DNA from: Desulfobacteraceae bacterium
GTDB lineage: Bacteria; Desulfobacterota; Desulfobacteria; Desulfobacterales; Desulfobacteraceae
Direction of reading: 5' to 3'
Assembly (NCBI GenBank): GCA_024225635.1
Contig: JAAEMK010000042.1
Coordinates: forward strand, 19,778-83,777
DNA: 64,000 nucleotides
In this document: piece after piece, positions 1-8,766 of the stretch
How the letters are laid out: each line of letters begins with the position of its first letter
Position numbering within the stretch: position 1 is the first letter of the stretch
Notes under the pieces: generated by a model
Told to the model about the DNA's origin: nothing
What the model saw: only the letters and a program-made list of their open reading frames with translations
Databases searched by the model: none
Translations under genes and position numbers: made by a program

Positions 1-624
1 GACGGCAAGCAGGAGGCTGCCGGTCTTGTCCAGGGGTTCCTGGTTGCCATGGTCGGCCCGGGTGCCCTTGAGAATGCGGGTGCCGGCCAGGGCCGATGCA
101 ATGCCGATGGGGATGTTGATGTAGAAGATGAACCGCCAGGAAAACAGGTCCAGGAGCACGCCCCCGGCCACGGGACCCGCGGTCAGGCCCGCCGCCACCA
201 CCGCCCCCACCATGCCCAGGGCCTTGCCCCGCTCCTTGGCGGGAAAGGTGTCCACGATGAGGGCCGGGGAGCAGGCCATGAGCATGGAGGCGCCGCATCC
301 CTGCACGGCCCGGGAGAGTACAAGGAACATGGGCGTTCCGGCCATGGCGCAGCAGAGGGAACCCATGGAGAATACGAGGAAACCGGTGGTGTAGATGATC
401 CGCTTTCCCCGGGTGTCGCTCAGCCTGCCAAAGGTAAGGAGCAGGGAGGAGATGGTGAGCAGATAGATGAGAACCACCCACTGGATGGTCCCGATCCGTG
501 TTTCCATGTCCTGCATGATATAGGGCAGGGCGATGTTGACGATGCTCGAATCCAGGGTCGACATGAAGACCCCCAGGGCCACACAAATAAATATCAGCCA
601 CTTTTTCTTCTGCTCTTCTGCCAT
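1..624 (-). CDS. MFS drug-efflux transporter (DHA2/EmrB-QacA type), 3' end cut by window edge
   Basis: This is the N-terminal 208 residues of a proton-driven major facilitator exporter in the inner membrane; the gene runs off the left edge. Read on the minus strand it begins MAEEQKKKWL and has several hydrophobic helices. Three family motifs are visible: LDSSIVNIALP in helix 1 (DHA2 motif D1), GRLSDTRGKR in the loop after helix 2 (motif A), and a Gly/Pro-rich helix 5 containing AGPVAGG (antiporter motif C). DHA2 members normally have 14 helices and about 500 residues, so more than half is missing here. The substrate cannot be inferred. The long plus-strand reading frame over the same bases is its shadow. 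Confidence 0.85.
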   Translation of the reverse strand, partial: MAEEQKKKWLIFICVALGVFMSTLDSSIVNIALPYIMQDMETRIGTIQWVVLIYLLTISSLLLTFGRLSDTRGKRIIYTTGFLVFSMGSLCCAMAGTPMFLVLSRAVQGCGASMLMACSPALIVDTFPAKERGKALGMVGAVVAAGLTAGPVAGGVLLDLFSWRFIFYINIPIGIASALAGTRILKGTRADHGNQEPLDKTGSLLLAV

Positions 625-763
625 GTCCGCTCCCGTCTTTTTCCGTTCCGGCGCTCATCTGTTTTTCAAGCCAGTCAGGAAAAGTTTAGGATATCGGCAT
701 TCAGTTGGCAAGGGTTAATCTGACGTGTCAGAATAGACGGGGACAAATATACGGGGACAGGCT

Positions 764-848
764 TATAGATAAATGCACATGGATTGATACTCATCTCATC
801 ATTATTAATAAGAGGAAGGTGTCAATTCATGCGTCCTGAACTATAGCT
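764..848. repeat. Dispersed palindromic repeat, family B, copy 1
   Basis: An 85-bp imperfect inverted repeat bounded by TATAG and CTATA, with an inner pair related to CACATG.ATTGAT and TCAATTCATG around an AT-rich centre. A close relative lies at 8685-8766. It sits in the gap between the MFS gene and uvrA. No gene is seen in this 300-base gap; the rest is family A repeat material at about 739-760 and 861-906. Confidence 0.75.
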
Positions 849-860
849 TATCTTTGGGCC

Positions 861-906
861 GGGGACAGGCTAAGTCTGTCCCCTAACATGTGTATAAGTC
901 TGTCCC
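861..906. repeat. Family A GGGGACAG palindrome behind uvrA
   Basis: Positions 861-883 form a hairpin with arms GGGGACAG(R)CTTA and TAAG(Y)CTGTCCCC, and a second half-copy ends at 906. It lies just 3' of uvrA on its strand, so it may also end that transcript, although no clear U-tract follows. Other copies are at 3857-3901, 4022-4089 and 9775-9912. Confidence 0.6.
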
Positions 907-924
907 CCTTGTGCTCCCTAAAGG

Positions 925-3816
925 CTAAAGGTATGCCTTGAGGAAATGGCCGGTGTGGCTTTTGGCCGAGCGGGCGATCTTTTCCGGAGCGCCCGTGGCA
1001 ACGATCCCACCGCCCTTGTGACCCCCCTCCGGGCCGATGTCGATCACCCAGTCCGCCGTTTTGATCACGTCAAGGTTGTGCTCGATGATGATCACCGTGT
1101 TGCCGGCATCCGAGAGGCGCTTGAGCACCTTCAGGAGGAGCCTTACGTCCTGGAAGTGGAGGCCGGTGGTGGGCTCGTCCAGGATGTAGAGGGTCTTGCC
1201 CGTGTCCCGTTTGGCAAGCTCCCGCGCAAGCTTAATCCGCTGGGCCTCGCCCCCGGAAAGGGTGGTGGCTGCCTGGCCGAGCTTGATATAGGTGAGCCCC
1301 ACATCCATGAGGGTGGTAAGGATGGTGCGTATCTTGGGATGGCTTTCAAAGAGTTCCATGGCCTGGAGAACCGAGAGGTCCAGGACATCGGCGATGGAGT
1401 GGTCCTTGTACTTGATCTCCAGGGTGGCGTTGTTGAACCGTTTGCCGTGGCACACCTCGCAGGGAACAAATACATCCGCAAGAAAGTGCATCTCCACCTT
1501 GATATACCCGTCGCCCCGGCAGGCTTCGCACCGGCCGCCCTTGACATTAAAGGAGAATCGTCCCTTTTTGTAGCCCCTGGCCCTTGCCTCGGGCAGGTTT
1601 GCGAACAGGTCCCGGATGGGGTCGAACACCTTTGTGTAGGTGGCGGGATTGCTCCGGGGGGTGCGGCCGATGGGTTTCTGGTCGATGTTGATGATCTTGT
1701 CCAGGTGGTCAAGGCCGGTGATGGCCTTGTGTTTGCCGACGTCCAGGGTGGCGTTGTTGAGCTTCACGGCCAGGGCCGGATAGAGGATCTGGTTGATGAG
1801 GGTGGATTTGCCCGCCCCGGACACTCCGGTGACCGCCACCACAAGGCCCAGGGGCACCTTGGCCGTGATGTTCTTGAGATTGTTCTCCCTGGCGCCTTTG
1901 ATGGTGATCCACTTGTTCCCCGTCTCTTTGGGGGTGCGTCTTTTGGGGGGCACCTCGATGGTTTCCGTCATGTTGAGGAATTTCCCGGTGATGGAAGCCG
2001 GATCGGCCTTGATCTGCTCCGGGGTGCCCTGGGCCACGATCTGGCCGCCCAGGTGGCCTGCCCCGGGACCGATGTCCACGATCCAGTCGCTCTTGGCCAT
2101 GGTTTCCTCATCATGCTCCACCACGATGAGGGTGTTGCCGATGTCCCTGAGATGGTGAAGGGTGTTGATCAGCTTTCCATTGTCCCGCTGGTGGAGGCCG
2201 ATGGAGGGCTCGTCCAGGATGTAGAGCACCCCGGTGAGTTCCGACCCGATCTGGGAAGCCAGGCGGATACGCTGGGATTCGCCCCCGGAAAGGGTGGGGC
2301 CGTTCCGGTCCAGGGAAAGGTAGTCCAGGCCCACATTGACAAGGAAGCCGAGCCGGTCCGAGATCTCCTTCAACAGCTCCTCGGCGATGAGGCGCTGGTT
2401 GCCCTCAAGGGTGAGGCTGTTGATGAAGTCATGGGCTTCACGGATGGTCATTTCGGTGAGATCAATGATGGAGCGCCCGTTGATCAGCACATGGAGGACC
2501 TCGTCCTTGAGCCGCCTGCCGCGGCAGGACGGGCAGGGTTTGGAGGTCATGAAGCCCGAATAGAATTTCTTCGATCCCTCGGACTGGGTGGACCGGTAGC
2601 GGCGCATGAGGGTGTTGACCACGCCCTCGTGGGCCATGGTCACCTCCCCCTGGATCTTGGCCGAGTTCCAGTTGACGGTGAGCTCCTTTCCCTTGGAGCC
2701 GTAGAGGATGAGATCCTTCTGCTTTTTGGGAAGGTCCTTCCAGGGGGTGTCATAGTCAAGGCCCCACTGCTCCTCCATGGCCAGGAGCTGGCCTTTGCCC
2801 CAGGAGCTGTTATTATTGTACCGGGGATTTTTCAGGAAGTAGTTCTTCCAGGGGATCACCGCCCCCTCCCGGATGGTGAGGGTCTTGTCCGCCACGATCT
2901 TGTCCGTATCCATGGACAGGAGGGTGCCGATGCCGTTGCATTCCGGGCACATGCCGATGGGGGAGTTGAAGGAGAAGAGCTGGGGAACCAGTTCCGGGTA
3001 GGCAATGCCGCAGCAGGAGCGGGCCTCGCTCATCTTCAGATCCTCCCGGCCCAGGATGTGCACCGTGAGCTGGCCGTTGCCAAGGCGAAGGGCCGTCTCC
3101 ACCGAGTCGGTCAGCCGCTTGGTGAATTCCGGGTCGTCCTTGATCACAAGCCGGTCCACCACAACCTCGATGTTGTGCTTCTTGTTCTTTGCCAGGGCCT
3201 GGACATCGGCAAGGTCCCGGACCACACCGTTTATCCTCACACGGGCGAACCCCTCTTTTTTCAGGTCCTCCAGCCGGTCCCGGTGCTCCCCTTTCCGGTT
3301 CTCCACAATGGGGGCCATGACAAGAATCTTGGATGCGGCGGGCAGGGAAAGAATCTGGGATACCATGCCCTGGGCGTTGCCCTGGCCCACCTCCTGGTGG
3401 CATTTACAGCAGTGCTGGGTGCCGATCCGGGCAAAGAGCACCCTGAGATAGTCGTAGATCTCGGTGATGGTTCCCACCGTGGACCTGGGGTTTTTGCTGG
3501 CCGCTTTCTGTTCAATGGCAATTGTGGGGGAGAGGCCCCGGATGGTGTCGTACTTGGGTTTTTCCATCTGGCCGATGAACTGCCGGGCATAGGAGGAGAG
3601 GGACTCCACATAGCGTCGCTGGCCCTCGGCAAATATGGTGTCAAAGGCAAGGCTGGATTTTCCCGACCCCGATACACCGGTAAAAACGATCAATTGTTTC
3701 TTGGGCAGCTCGACTTCGATGTTCTTGAGGTTGTGCTCCCTTGCCCCCTTGACGATGATGGTGTCAAGTTCCATTGTCTTTATAATGGATTTCATTGCTG
3801 GATCGCCGTCTTTCAT
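925..3816 (-). CDS. uvrA: Excinuclease ABC subunit A (UvrA)
   Basis: Damage-recognition ATPase of nucleotide excision repair. It works as a dimer that scans DNA and loads UvrB. At 963 residues it is slightly longer than the usual 940. It has two ABC modules: the first Walker A is GVSGSGKS at residues 47-54, the second GVSGAGKS in the C-terminal half, with signatures LSGGESQRIRLA and LSGGEAQRIKLA. Zinc-finger cysteine pairs are visible (CPECNG, CPSCRG, and CEACRG with CEVCHG). The conserved N-terminus (ELDTIIVKGAREHNLKNI) begins at residue 16, so the native start may be the internal Met15 or Met8; the first ATG has no good ribosome site. It is a single gene between repeat-filled gaps. Confidence 0.98.
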   Translation of the reverse strand: MKDGDPAMKSIIKTMELDTIIVKGAREHNLKNIEVELPKKQLIVFTGVSGSGKSSLAFDTIFAEGQRRYVESLSSYARQFIGQMEKPKYDTIRGLSPTIAIEQKAASKNPRSTVGTITEIYDYLRVLFARIGTQHCCKCHQEVGQGNAQGMVSQILSLPAASKILVMAPIVENRKGEHRDRLEDLKKEGFARVRINGVVRDLADVQALAKNKKHNIEVVVDRLVIKDDPEFTKRLTDSVETALRLGNGQLTVHILGREDLKMSEARSCCGIAYPELVPQLFSFNSPIGMCPECNGIGTLLSMDTDKIVADKTLTIREGAVIPWKNYFLKNPRYNNNSSWGKGQLLAMEEQWGLDYDTPWKDLPKKQKDLILYGSKGKELTVNWNSAKIQGEVTMAHEGVVNTLMRRYRSTQSEGSKKFYSGFMTSKPCPSCRGRRLKDEVLHVLINGRSIIDLTEMTIREAHDFINSLTLEGNQRLIAEELLKEISDRLGFLVNVGLDYLSLDRNGPTLSGGESQRIRLASQIGSELTGVLYILDEPSIGLHQRDNGKLINTLHHLRDIGNTLIVVEHDEETMAKSDWIVDIGPGAGHLGGQIVAQGTPEQIKADPASITGKFLNMTETIEVPPKRRTPKETGNKWITIKGARENNLKNITAKVPLGLVVAVTGVSGAGKSTLINQILYPALAVKLNNATLDVGKHKAITGLDHLDKIINIDQKPIGRTPRSNPATYTKVFDPIRDLFANLPEARARGYKKGRFSFNVKGGRCEACRGDGYIKVEMHFLADVFVPCEVCHGKRFNNATLEIKYKDHSIADVLDLSVLQAMELFESHPKIRTILTTLMDVGLTYIKLGQAATTLSGGEAQRIKLARELAKRDTGKTLYILDEPTTGLHFQDVRLLLKVLKRLSDAGNTVIIIEHNLDVIKTADWVIDIGPEGGHKGGGIVATGAPEKIARSAKSHTGHFLKAYL

Positions 3817-3856
3817 GATTAATCATTCCGCGGTTCTTAAATGTTCGAGTCTCTTA

Positions 3857-3901
3857 GGGGGCAGGCTTGGGTTATTGCACCAATAAGCTAAGCCTGACCC
3901 C
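3857..3901. repeat. Family A palindrome upstream of uvrA
   Basis: Arms GGGGCAGGCTTGG and AAGCCTGACCCC face each other around about 20 bases. This is a diverged copy of the GGGGACAGGCTTA repeat. A 63-codon minus-strand frame across 3888-4079 is built partly from these repeats and is not called. Confidence 0.6.
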
Positions 3902-4021
3902 GGTGTATCGTCAAGTACAAGATAATAAGCACGGCCCGGGCAATGTAAAGGGCAGGGGCGTTGCTCACCTTTCCCTTTAAGGGGATATAATTGTGTGCTA
4001 TAAATAGTTTTTTTTGAGAAA

Positions 4022-4089
4022 GGGGACAGATTTTAAATCTGTCCCCTGTGGTAAATTTGAGTATGGGGATAGATTTCAAATCTGTCCCC
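4022..4089. repeat. Two tandem family A hairpins
   Basis: Two hairpins, 4022-4046 (arms GGGGACAGATTT and AAATCTGTCCCC) and 4065-4089 (one G to A change in the left arm), lie 43 bases apart. Both are followed by a GGTAAATTT segment, so the whole unit is duplicated. The second ends 27 bases before the start codon at 4117 and will lie near the promoter or leader of that gene. Confidence 0.75.
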
Positions 4090-4116
4090 TTTGGTAAATT
4101 TCACAAAGAGGAAACT

Positions 4117-4548
4117 ATGGCCAGGGAAAACGATGTTGTTTTAGTATATTTGGAGGACAGCCCTGTCTCGTTTGCCAGGGTGGAGTCCATTGAACCGGAT
4201 TCCAAAAAAGACTGGTATCAGATAAAGCTGCTTATGCTCCAGATCCCGGTCCAGGTGGTGACCTGGATACTCAAGGATCTCTATATCAATGGTGAGGAGT
4301 TCTTCATGGGGGGAAAACGGATGCGGCTCGAGGTGGTCGAGTGCCCCGATGATGAGGAAATCATTGCCGGCCTGGATGCCCCGGAAGATGACGGGCAGGA
4401 AGAGGCCCCCCTGGAAGAGGAGGCTCCGGAGGAGGAGGCCCCCAAGGAGGAAGTCCCCAAGGAAGCGCCTTCCAAGGGCGGGGGGAAGATCATCTCCTTT
4501 GCCGAGGTGAAACGCCAGAAACAGAACAATGGGCCGGAAACGTCTTAA
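4117..4548 (+). CDS. Conserved hypothetical protein with acidic Pro/Glu-rich linker
   Basis: A 143-residue protein I do not recognise. The start at 4117 is chosen because AGAGGAAA lies just upstream; the longer frame from 4048 would run through a repeat hairpin. Residues 1-85 look like a small folded domain (begins MARENDVVLVYLEDSPVSFA, with alternating beta-like stretches). Residues 88-120 are a low-complexity run of EEAPxEE/PKE units, and the tail is basic (VKRQKQ). There is no signal peptide or membrane segment, so it is probably cytoplasmic. It overlaps the next gene by 20 bases and is probably co-transcribed with it. No function is proposed. Confidence 0.65.
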   Translation: MARENDVVLVYLEDSPVSFARVESIEPDSKKDWYQIKLLMLQIPVQVVTWILKDLYINGEEFFMGGKRMRLEVVECPDDEEIIAGLDAPEDDGQEEAPLEEEAPEEEAPKEEVPKEAPSKGGGKIISFAEVKRQKQNNGPETS

Positions 4549-5437
4549 GGTGATATCCGCCTCCAGGCGGACCGACATCCCGGCCTTTTACCTGGAGTGG
4601 TTCATGGCCGGTATCGATGCCGGATCGTTTGAGGTGACCAACCCCTACAATGGGGTTAAACGAAGGGTGGAGGCCACCCCGGACACGGTGCACACCATTG
4701 TGTTCTGGTCCAAGAATTACCGGCCCTTTCTCGAGGCGGGGGCGGGCCGGGTCCTGAAAAAGATGGGCTTTCACCTGTTTTTCAACTTCACCGTCAACTC
4801 CGGCTCCTCCCTGCTGGAACCCGGGGTGCCGGGCCTTGACGACCGGCTGGACCAGCTGGAACGTCTCAGCCGGGAGTTTGGTCCTGAAACCGTCTCCTGG
4901 CGGTTTGATCCCATCTGCTTTTTCCGGACCGGCCGGGGGAGGGTGGAGAATAATCTTGGGGACTTTACACGGATTGCCCAATGGGCCGGTCAATGTGGCA
5001 TCCAACGATGCATCACAAGCTTTGTGGATGATTATGCAAAGATCCGGACCCGGCTTGAAAGGCTCAGGAAGGACGGACATCCCGCCGTGGCCCTGGTGGA
5101 TCCCGGCATGGAAAAGAAAAGGGAGATCCTCCTTCGCATGGAAAAGGTGCTGGACACGTCCGGTATTCGCCTCCACACCTGTTGCGAACGCCCGCTCTTT
5201 GCCACCCTGCCCGAAACTTCGGGCATAAGGGAGAGCGCCTGTATTCCGGGAAAGCTTCTGGCAAAGCTATTCGGAGGCCACCCGGTCCAGGCCCGGGATT
5301 ACGGCCAGCGGTCCAAACAGGGGTGCAGCTGCACCCAAAGCGTGGACATCGGTTCCTATGGAATCCATCCCTGCTATCACAACTGCCTCTTTTGCTATGC
5401 AAATCCCGCCATGGACAGAGAGTTACAAAGGAAATAA
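4529..5437 (+). CDS. DUF1848 family protein
   Basis: A 302-residue member of DUF1848, recognised from its opening (VISASRRTDIPAFYLEWF), the phrase TVHTIVFWSKNY, and a C-terminal cysteine cluster (CSC near residue 270, then CYHNCLFCYANP). The closing CxxxCxxC is arranged like a 4Fe-4S binding site, so an iron-sulfur cofactor is likely, but the family has no settled biochemical role. The start overlaps the preceding gene and has no strong ribosome site, suggesting translational coupling. dusB follows 6 bases after the stop, so the three genes probably form one transcript. Family assignment is firm; function is open. Confidence 0.85.
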   Translation: MGRKRLKVISASRRTDIPAFYLEWFMAGIDAGSFEVTNPYNGVKRRVEATPDTVHTIVFWSKNYRPFLEAGAGRVLKKMGFHLFFNFTVNSGSSLLEPGVPGLDDRLDQLERLSREFGPETVSWRFDPICFFRTGRGRVENNLGDFTRIAQWAGQCGIQRCITSFVDDYAKIRTRLERLRKDGHPAVALVDPGMEKKREILLRMEKVLDTSGIRLHTCCERPLFATLPETSGIRESACIPGKLLAKLFGGHPVQARDYGQRSKQGCSCTQSVDIGSYGIHPCYHNCLFCYANPAMDRELQRK

Positions 5438-5443
5438 ATTTTT

Positions 5444-6412
5444 ATGAAAATAGGCGATCTTGAGATCAAGGGCAGGACTGTTCTTGCCCCCCTTGCCGGT
5501 ATTACCAACCTTCCGTTCCGGCTCATTGCCAAGGAGTGCGGTTGCGCCCTGGTTTGTTCGGAGATGGTGAGCGCCAAGGGACTTCAGTTCAATTCACAAA
5601 AAACCAAAAAGCTTATGGAAATCGATCCGGGGGAACACCCGGTCTCGATTCAGATATTTGGTGCGGAAGCCGACTGCATGGCAAGGGCGGCCAGCTATAT
5701 CGATGCCGAAGTCGATGCCGACATCATCGACATCAACTTTGGGTGCAGCGTCAAGAAGGTGGCCAAGACCGGTGCCGGGGTGGCGTTGATGAAGGATTTC
5801 GACAATGCCCGGGAGATCATCCGGGCCGTGCGCAAGGCCACCTCCATTCCTTTTACCATCAAGATCCGGTCCGGCTGGGACAGCTCGGCGGCCCAGGCCT
5901 TTGACATCGCCCGGATGGCGGAAGACAACGGGGTGGACGCCATTGCCATCCATCCCAGGACCGCGGGCCAGGGTTTCAGGGGACGGGCGGACTGGCGCGT
6001 CATCAAACAGTTGAAACAGATGCTTTCCATCCCCGTGATCGGAAACGGCGATGTCACCACCCCGGAAGAGGGCCTTGCCATGGTGGAGGAGACCGGGTGC
6101 GACGCTGTCATGGTGGGCCGGGCCGCCATGGGCGATCCCTTTATCTTTGCCGGCATCGAGGCCCTGCTCCGGGGAGAGCCATGGTCGGAACCCTCCATCC
6201 GGGAGCGGTTCGCCGTCATGGAGCGGATGGTCGATTCCCATGTGGAATATCTGGGCGAACGGGTTGCCTGCCGGATGATGCGGAGCAGGCTTTCCTGGTT
6301 TGTCAAGGGGCTGGCCGGCGCCTCCGTCTTCAGGCGGGAGCTCACCGGGATAGAATCCAGGGACCATGCGATCTCCCTGATTCGCGGTTATGGGGCGGGT
6401 CTCGTGGGATGA
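5444..6412 (+). CDS. dusB: tRNA-dihydrouridine synthase (DusB type)
   Basis: FMN- and NADPH-dependent enzyme that reduces uridine in the tRNA D-loop. The 322-residue TIM-barrel protein opens with VLAPLAGITNLPFR, the Dus flavin-binding start. It carries the catalytic-cysteine segment DINFGCSVKKV (Cys in place for acid catalysis), the phosphate-binding phrase IPVIGNGDV and the MVGRAAMGDPFIF segment. Length matches the family (about 320). An AAAGGAAA sequence upstream supports the start. It follows the DUF1848 gene by 6 bases. The DusB assignment over other Dus paralogues rests on overall similarity and is likely rather than proven. Confidence 0.95.
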   Translation: MKIGDLEIKGRTVLAPLAGITNLPFRLIAKECGCALVCSEMVSAKGLQFNSQKTKKLMEIDPGEHPVSIQIFGAEADCMARAASYIDAEVDADIIDINFGCSVKKVAKTGAGVALMKDFDNAREIIRAVRKATSIPFTIKIRSGWDSSAAQAFDIARMAEDNGVDAIAIHPRTAGQGFRGRADWRVIKQLKQMLSIPVIGNGDVTTPEEGLAMVEETGCDAVMVGRAAMGDPFIFAGIEALLRGEPWSEPSIRERFAVMERMVDSHVEYLGERVACRMMRSRLSWFVKGLAGASVFRRELTGIESRDHAISLIRGYGAGLVG

Positions 6413-6466
6413 CAATCCGGGAGGGCTGGTTTTAATGTTTGATTTCGTGGGGGGATCAGGGTATAG

Positions 6467-7873
6467 ATGAATCATCCTATCTTCCAATCTTCCATTTTTC
6501 GTGAGAGGCACGACCCCATGAAAGAGAGAAAACAGCGGTTCAAGTCCTTGAGTGAAAACCAGTTTCGCACCCTTTACAGCAGCTCGGAGGTGGTTTCCTT
6601 TGAGAAGGGAGACACGGTTATCCAGGAGGGGGCCATGGCCCGGGTCATCTACATGGTGGTCAAGGGCCGCCTGCGGGTGGAGAAGCGCCTGGGCAAAACC
6701 AACAAGGTCCTGGGTTTCATGGGGCCGGGGGATCTGTTCGGCGAACTTTCTTTTGTGAGTCGAAAACCCAGGTCCGTGTCGGTAAAGGTGGATGATACCG
6801 CCTCCCTCATCCGGGTGGAGAGGGATACCCTGGATAAACTGGACCGGGATCTCCAGCTTTTTTTCTACAAGCGCATGACAGAGGTTGCCGGCGACAGGAT
6901 CAGTCAGATCGAAAAACGGGAACGGATGTTCGAAGCCAGGGACCAGGCCTTGATGCGCCGCGCCTTTGCCCTTGCCACGGACAAGGCCAGGGGCGTCCAG
7001 GAATCGGCCCTGATCCAGGAGGTGGTCTCCAAGGTGCCGCGGCTGCCCATGTTTGCCGTCTCCCTGGCCGGTAAGCTCATGGACGATAGCATATCGCCCC
7101 ATGAGGTGGCCCAGGAGGTGAAAAAGGATCCCTCCCTTGCCGCCATGATTCTCAAGACCATTAACTCTTCCTACCGGGGGCTTGGCGGCCAGGTCTCGGA
7201 TATCCACCATGCCGTCATGCTTCTGGGGTATAACGAGGTGTCCCAGATCATCATTGCGGAGGGGATTAGGCGGGCCCTTCCCGACTCCGAGCTTTTCAGG
7301 GAGCTGTACGACCATTCCCTGGCAATTTCACTCCTGAGCTTTGAAATTTCCCGGCTGTTCAATGTGGCAAAACCCTCGGAGATCTCAACCCTCAGTATCC
7401 TCCACGAGCTGGGCCAGATCGTGATCCAGCTGTTGAAGATGAAGAACCCGAAACTGGAACCCCTGTTCGACCTGGTGGACACTTCCCAGATGGGAACCAT
7501 GCTGCTACGAAGCTGGGGCCTGCCGCCGGTGATCTGCGACACCGTGGAATATCAGGGCTATCCTGAGTTTGCCGTGCCGTCAAAGATCCCGGAATCCGTG
7601 AGAACCAATGTGGGGGTTCTCTATCTTTCCCATCTCTGCTACGACGCTTTCCAGGGCAGGCGCGATATTGACCAGCCCATGATTTTCTACGACCAGTATC
7701 TCAGCCTTTTGAACATCGGGCAGTCCCCCCTGGCCGACCTGGTGGGAGATCAGGTTCTTCCGGCCATGGTGCGTAAGATCGCCACCCTGCCGACCTCCCT
7801 CATCCGGATTCTCCAGGAGTTTGTGGAGAGGAACAAGATGTTCTCCCTCTACCCTTTTTTTAACGAGTTATAG
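6467..7873 (+). CDS. Cyclic-nucleotide-binding and HDOD domain signalling protein
   Basis: A 468-residue cytoplasmic regulator. An N-terminal CRP-like cyclic-nucleotide-binding domain (about residues 30-150; FEKGDTVIQEG, then GDLFGELSF where a phosphate cassette belongs) is followed by a linker and a C-terminal HDOD domain (about 190-400; KVPRLPMFAVSLAGKL, then the ILHELGQIVIQ segment). HDOD proteins are HD-related but usually lack the metal-binding pair, and act in signalling rather than hydrolysis. The start may instead be the ATG at 6518, which has GAGAGG upstream and removes 17 poorly conserved residues. The last 14 bases overlap the convergent pspA-like gene. The ligand and output are unknown. 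Confidence 0.85.
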   Translation: MNHPIFQSSIFRERHDPMKERKQRFKSLSENQFRTLYSSSEVVSFEKGDTVIQEGAMARVIYMVVKGRLRVEKRLGKTNKVLGFMGPGDLFGELSFVSRKPRSVSVKVDDTASLIRVERDTLDKLDRDLQLFFYKRMTEVAGDRISQIEKRERMFEARDQALMRRAFALATDKARGVQESALIQEVVSKVPRLPMFAVSLAGKLMDDSISPHEVAQEVKKDPSLAAMILKTINSSYRGLGGQVSDIHHAVMLLGYNEVSQIIIAEGIRRALPDSELFRELYDHSLAISLLSFEISRLFNVAKPSEISTLSILHELGQIVIQLLKMKNPKLEPLFDLVDTSQMGTMLLRSWGLPPVICDTVEYQGYPEFAVPSKIPESVRTNVGVLYLSHLCYDAFQGRRDIDQPMIFYDQYLSLLNIGQSPLADLVGDQVLPAMVRKIATLPTSLIRILQEFVERNKMFSLYPFFNEL

Positions 7874-8594
7874 CCGGGGCCCCGGGATCCATGGCCTGGC
7901 TGTCGATGCCCATCCGCTGCTTGAGCTGTTCAAGCCGTGCCGAAGCCTCGGGCTTTTTTTCCTCCAGGGCCTGGTCGATCTCTTTGTCCACCGAGGTTTC
8001 CCGGGCGGCAATCTCGCCATAGGCCGAGGCCAGGGATTCATCCTCCTCCACCCGCTCCTTCATCCTTTCCAGCATGGCAATGGTGCCCGAGGTGTCAATG
8101 GCCGCAAGCTGGGCGTTGATCTTTTTGGTGGATGCCGCCGTTTTTGCCCGTGCCTTGAGGGTGGCAAGTTCGTTTTCATAGGTGGTGAGGGTGGCGCGCA
8201 GGCGTGCAACCTTGATATCAAGATCTTTTACCATGGTTTCATGGCCTTTTGCTTCCCGGTCCTGGCGCTGGTTCTCCGTCAGGAGCTTTGACTGTTCGTC
8301 CAGGGCCATGGTGGCGAGGCGTTCGGCCTCGACCGTGTCAAGGGAACCCTTTCCGGCTTTCAGGAGCAGCAGCTTTGCCTTGTCCTCGTACTCCCGGGCC
8401 AGCCGCTGTTTTGCCGTTGCCTCCTTGCGGGTTCTGATGGCGATGGACTTGACCTGTGCCAGGCTCCGCATGGCCGCTTCATGGTCTTTTTTCAGGTCCC
8501 GTATCCCCTGTTCGGTCATTTTGATGGGGTCTTCGAATTGGTCGATCACGGCATGGACGTTTGATTTGCTTATGTTGAATAATCGTTTTAACAT
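7860..8594 (-). CDS. PspA/IM30 family envelope-stress protein
   Basis: A 244-residue, almost wholly alpha-helical coiled-coil protein of the PspA/IM30 (ESCRT-III-like) family, which binds the inner face of the cytoplasmic membrane and protects it under stress. It opens with the amphipathic segment MLKRLFNISKSNVHAVIDQFEDP, then KMTEQGIRDLKKDH, matching the PspA N-terminus, and length is typical (220-250). AAGGAGAG precedes the ATG. No pspBC or pspF genes are present nearby. The upstream neighbour on the same strand is a small protein (8743-9168) separated by palindromic repeats, recalling the YjfI-YjfJ pairing of enterobacteria, so this may be a YjfJ-like rather than a classical PspA. Confidence 0.88.
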   Translation of the reverse strand: MLKRLFNISKSNVHAVIDQFEDPIKMTEQGIRDLKKDHEAAMRSLAQVKSIAIRTRKEATAKQRLAREYEDKAKLLLLKAGKGSLDTVEAERLATMALDEQSKLLTENQRQDREAKGHETMVKDLDIKVARLRATLTTYENELATLKARAKTAASTKKINAQLAAIDTSGTIAMLERMKERVEEDESLASAYGEIAARETSVDKEIDQALEEKKPEASARLEQLKQRMGIDSQAMDPGAPAITR

Positions 8595-8612
8595 CGATTC
8601 TCTCCTTTTTTA

Positions 8613-8689
8613 ACTTCTCGCATATGAATATAGCCTGTTGATATAAAATATAAGTAATACCGGCATCAATTCGAGTGCGAATATTATAG
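8613..8689. repeat. Dispersed palindromic repeat, family B, variant copy 2a
   Basis: Arms CTCGCATATGAAT and ATTCGAGTGCGAATATTATAG lie around an AT-rich centre. This variant carries TCAATTCGAGTGC in place of TCAATTCATGTGC and abuts, sharing TATAG with, the next copy at 8685. Together the two fill the gap between the PspA-like gene and its upstream partner. Confidence 0.7.
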
Positions 8690-8766
8690 ATATGAGCACA
8701 TGAATTGATGCTCTTTTCATCATTATAAATAAGCGGAAGGTGTCAATTCATGTGCCCTGAGCTATA
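8685..8766. repeat. Dispersed palindromic repeat, family B, copy 2b
   Basis: An 82-bp inverted repeat closely matching 764-848: TATAG, GCACATGAATTGAT, an AT-rich centre with TCATCATTAT.AATAAG.GGAAGG, then TGTCAATTCATGTG and CTATA. Its right end overlaps the 3' end of the gene at 8743-9168 and supplies its stop codon and last residues. Confidence 0.8.

Noticed and set aside
946-3822. A 958-codon plus-strand frame opposite uvrA
   Set aside because: It is the exact complement of a clear UvrA gene in GC-rich codons; it has no domain or ribosome site.
3888-4079. A 63-codon minus-strand frame
   Set aside because: It is made largely of palindromic repeat sequence, with no ribosome site or protein-like composition.
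5594-7315. A 573-codon minus frame opposite dusB and the HDOD gene
   Set aside because: It spans two well supported plus-strand genes and has no recognisable domain.
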